A stretch of 6,277 nt of DNA from the NCBI GenBank assembly GCA_017940085.1, contig JAGAZK010000128.1, positions 1-6,277 on the forward strand, read 5' to 3'. The notes beneath the pieces were generated by a model. The model was not told the origin of the DNA. It saw only the letters and a list, made by a program, of their open reading frames with translations, and did not search any database. The number at the start of each line of letters is the position of its first letter. Position 1 is the stretch's first letter. The DNA comes from Campylobacter sp. GTDB taxonomy: Bacteria; Campylobacterota; Campylobacteria; Campylobacterales; Campylobacteraceae. Of this stretch, positions 5,070-6,277 are shown one piece after another. The position numbers were made by a program, and so were the translations under genes.

Positions 5070-6140
5070 TTATTTTAATTTCCCATATTGTTCGTCGCTT
5101 ACAGGCTCTAACCACTCGTTAGAAGTTTGCGTGCCATCAACTTCTACGGCAATATGAGCAAACCAGCTATCTTTTGCCGCTCCGTGCCAGTGTTTGACAT
5201 TTGCAGGTATATTTATGACATCGCCTGGCTTCATTTCAACAGCTTCTTTGCCCCATTCTTGGTAGTATCCGCGACCTGCTGTTGCGATTAGAATTTGACC
5301 GCCGCCACTTTTTGCGTGATGAATATGCCAGTTATTGCGACAACTAGGTTCAAAAACGACATTAAACATTTTTACTTGCTCGTTTGAAATAGCGTTTAAA
5401 TAGCTATTTCCGCTAAAATATTTTGAAAAAGCCGTATTTGGTTCGCCCACGCCAAACGGGCTAATTTTAGCAAATTCATCTTTACTCATAATCTTATTTT
5501 GCTCTGCGATTGCCAAAATTTCATCAATTTGAGCCTGTGTTATGCCGTTGTGTTTAGAAACATTTATGTGAGAGTTTCTTTGGGGCTCGGTGCCATTCAT
5601 AGAAGCAAGTGCTGCAACCGTGATGATTTCTCTTTCTTGCCACGAGAAAATTTCACTTGCAAAAATATCGCCAAATAAATGAGCCTTTAAATAATAATCC
5701 ACATCTGCCGAAATCGCCGACATATCAACTTTGTTGCCTACCAATTTAGTTTGCGTATCTGTCCCAACTTCTAGGCTATTTATTTTTTGATCTATTATTT
5801 TATTTTCTTTGCCAAGCGTGGTTTTTAAGCCCATTTTTTGGCGTTCTTTTAGTGTCTTATCCAAAACGCCAAGCCCGTTTAGAGCTTTTGGAAATCCGCA
5901 ATACGCATAAAGTTGGGCCATTAAATCTTTAATTTCAGCCACGCTCAAACCGTTATTTAGTCCGTCATTTATCGCAATTTGCAACTCATCAAGCTTACTA
6001 CTTGCAGTGTAGGCTGAAATTTGGACTAAATCTTGTTGGCGTTTGGTTAAGCTCATAATCTCTCCTTCTTTGGCAAAACTAAATTGCGAAAACAAACAAA
6101 TCATCATCGCAAATACTAATGATTTTTTTAAACAAAACAT
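5070..6140 (-). CDS. Exported carboxymuconolactone decarboxylase-like/cupin fusion protein
   Basis: This 356-residue protein has three domains after a Sec signal (1-23, cut after SFA). Residues about 30-105 form a CMD/AhpD-like helical domain containing LYAYCGFPKALNG with Cys81. Residues about 143-215 form a second CMD-like domain (EREIITVAALASMNG, then H191) that lacks a cysteine. Residues about 255-335 are a cupin barrel with metal ligands His272, His274 (WHIHH), Gln282 in the usual Glu position, and His317 in PANVKHWHGA. CMD proteins act as decarboxylases or peroxidase-like enzymes, and cupins of this type bind a divalent metal. CMD-cupin fusions are known, but the reaction here is not evident. 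AhpD-type CxxC is absent, so thiol peroxidase activity is doubtful. The start at 6140 has AAGGTG 5 bases upstream. Met29 (MSLTKRQ), the usual cytoplasmic start, also has AAGGAG 5 bases upstream. It is the first gene of the probable operon and carries the shared promoter block. Confidence 0.9.
   Translation of the reverse strand: MFCLKKSLVFAMMICLFSQFSFAKEGEIMSLTKRQQDLVQISAYTASSKLDELQIAINDGLNNGLSVAEIKDLMAQLYAYCGFPKALNGLGVLDKTLKERQKMGLKTTLGKENKIIDQKINSLEVGTDTQTKLVGNKVDMSAISADVDYYLKAHLFGDIFASEIFSWQEREIITVAALASMNGTEPQRNSHINVSKHNGITQAQIDEILAIAEQNKIMSKDEFAKISPFGVGEPNTAFSKYFSGNSYLNAISNEQVKMFNVVFEPSCRNNWHIHHAKSGGGQILIATAGRGYYQEWGKEAVEMKPGDVINIPANVKHWHGAAKDSWFAHIAVEVDGTQTSNEWLEPVSDEQYGKLK
6054..6067 (-). 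promoter_or_regulatory. Internal ribosome binding site and ATG inside the CMD-cupin gene
   Basis: On the minus strand AAGGAG (6067-6062) is followed by AGATT and ATG (6056-6054), in frame as Met29. Translation from it would give a 328-residue protein without the Sec signal. The match and spacing are better than those of the annotated start (AAGGTG). Because AAGGAGAGATT also has to encode Lys-Glu-Gly-Glu-Ile in the longer product, its presence may be a relic of the ancestral start or a live second start. Confidence 0.5.
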
Positions 6141-6197
6141 AATTACACCTTCTATGAAATTTGCTAAATTTAAACTTTCGCAAACTAATTATTTGTG

Positions 6198-6253
6198 AAT
6201 TAAATTTTAACCAAATTTGCAAATTTTACCTAGAATAATTCTCCAAATTTATT
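6198..6253 (-). promoter_or_regulatory. Probable promoter/operator of the CMD-cupin operon, second copy of the shared block
   Basis: This is the counterpart of 1968-2024. ATTTTA (6204-6209; minus-strand TAAAAT) is a -10 candidate that would give a leader of roughly 57 bases. The decamer CTAGAATAAT (6230-6239) is identical to the other copy. The dyad here is perfect over 11 bases (AGAATAATTCT, 6232-6242). ACTACAAATTTA at 6261-6272 also repeats the sequence found at 2011-2022. Common control of the two transcription units is the simplest reading. Confidence 0.5.
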
Positions 6254-6277
6254 GCCTAAAACTACAAATTTACAATC

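Noticed and set aside
1..6277. CRISPR array, tRNA or rRNA genes, insertion sequence ends
   Set aside because: No regularly spaced direct repeats, cloverleaf-like sequence, rRNA segment, transposase frame or terminal inverted repeat pair was seen; the many AAATTT words are general composition.

Overview
The window looks like chromosomal DNA of a Campylobacter-type bacterium (Campylobacterota), probably from the AAATTTG/CAAATTT-rich, non-jejuni part of the genus. This rests on low GC, pervasive AAATTT words in the intergenic DNA, short AAGGA/AAGGAG ribosome binding sites and the character of the proteins. Genus placement is inference from style; no rRNA or tRNA gene is present to confirm it.

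Layout. (1) Positions 1-231, minus strand: the N-terminal 77 residues of a His-rich cation diffusion facilitator metal exporter that runs off the left edge. (2) 397-891, minus: a GNAT acetyltransferase with a GTG start. (3) 985-1929, minus: an aldo/keto reductase with a Tat-type N-terminus. (4) 2086-3522, plus: an AT-rich cassette of four small genes. They are a Sec-exported Gly-rich protein with a microcin-like leader motif, two overlapping two-TM membrane proteins that look like paralogues, and a secreted protein whose frame is broken. (5) 3523-6140, minus: a probable operon transcribed from right to left. It encodes an exported carboxymuconolactone-decarboxylase/cupin fusion (5070-6140), a flavin-reductase-like FMN protein (4303-4854) and a lipoprotein-like TIP30-type NAD(P)-binding protein (3523-4278).

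The minus-strand genes form a redox accessory set: aldo/keto reductase, CMD-cupin, flavin reductase and an atypical SDR. Three of the four carry export signals although the families are usually cytoplasmic. In the aldo/keto reductase and the CMD-cupin gene, the position where a normal cytoplasmic protein would begin still has an ATG with an AAGGAG site 5 nt upstream. The same two genes share a promoter-proximal block of about 57 bp (1968-2024 and 6198-6253) containing the dyad TAGAATAATnCTn, which suggests common control.

The plus-strand cassette interrupts this set. It starts divergently from the aldo/keto reductase promoter, and its last reading frame ends exactly where the convergent TIP30-like gene ends. 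Its composition, operon packing and product types suggest an acquired bacteriocin/immunity-like module, partly decayed. Its function is not demonstrated by sequence. It is the best candidate here for an undescribed system: a putative double-glycine-type peptide that carries its own Sec signal, with no ABC exporter or peptidase within the window.
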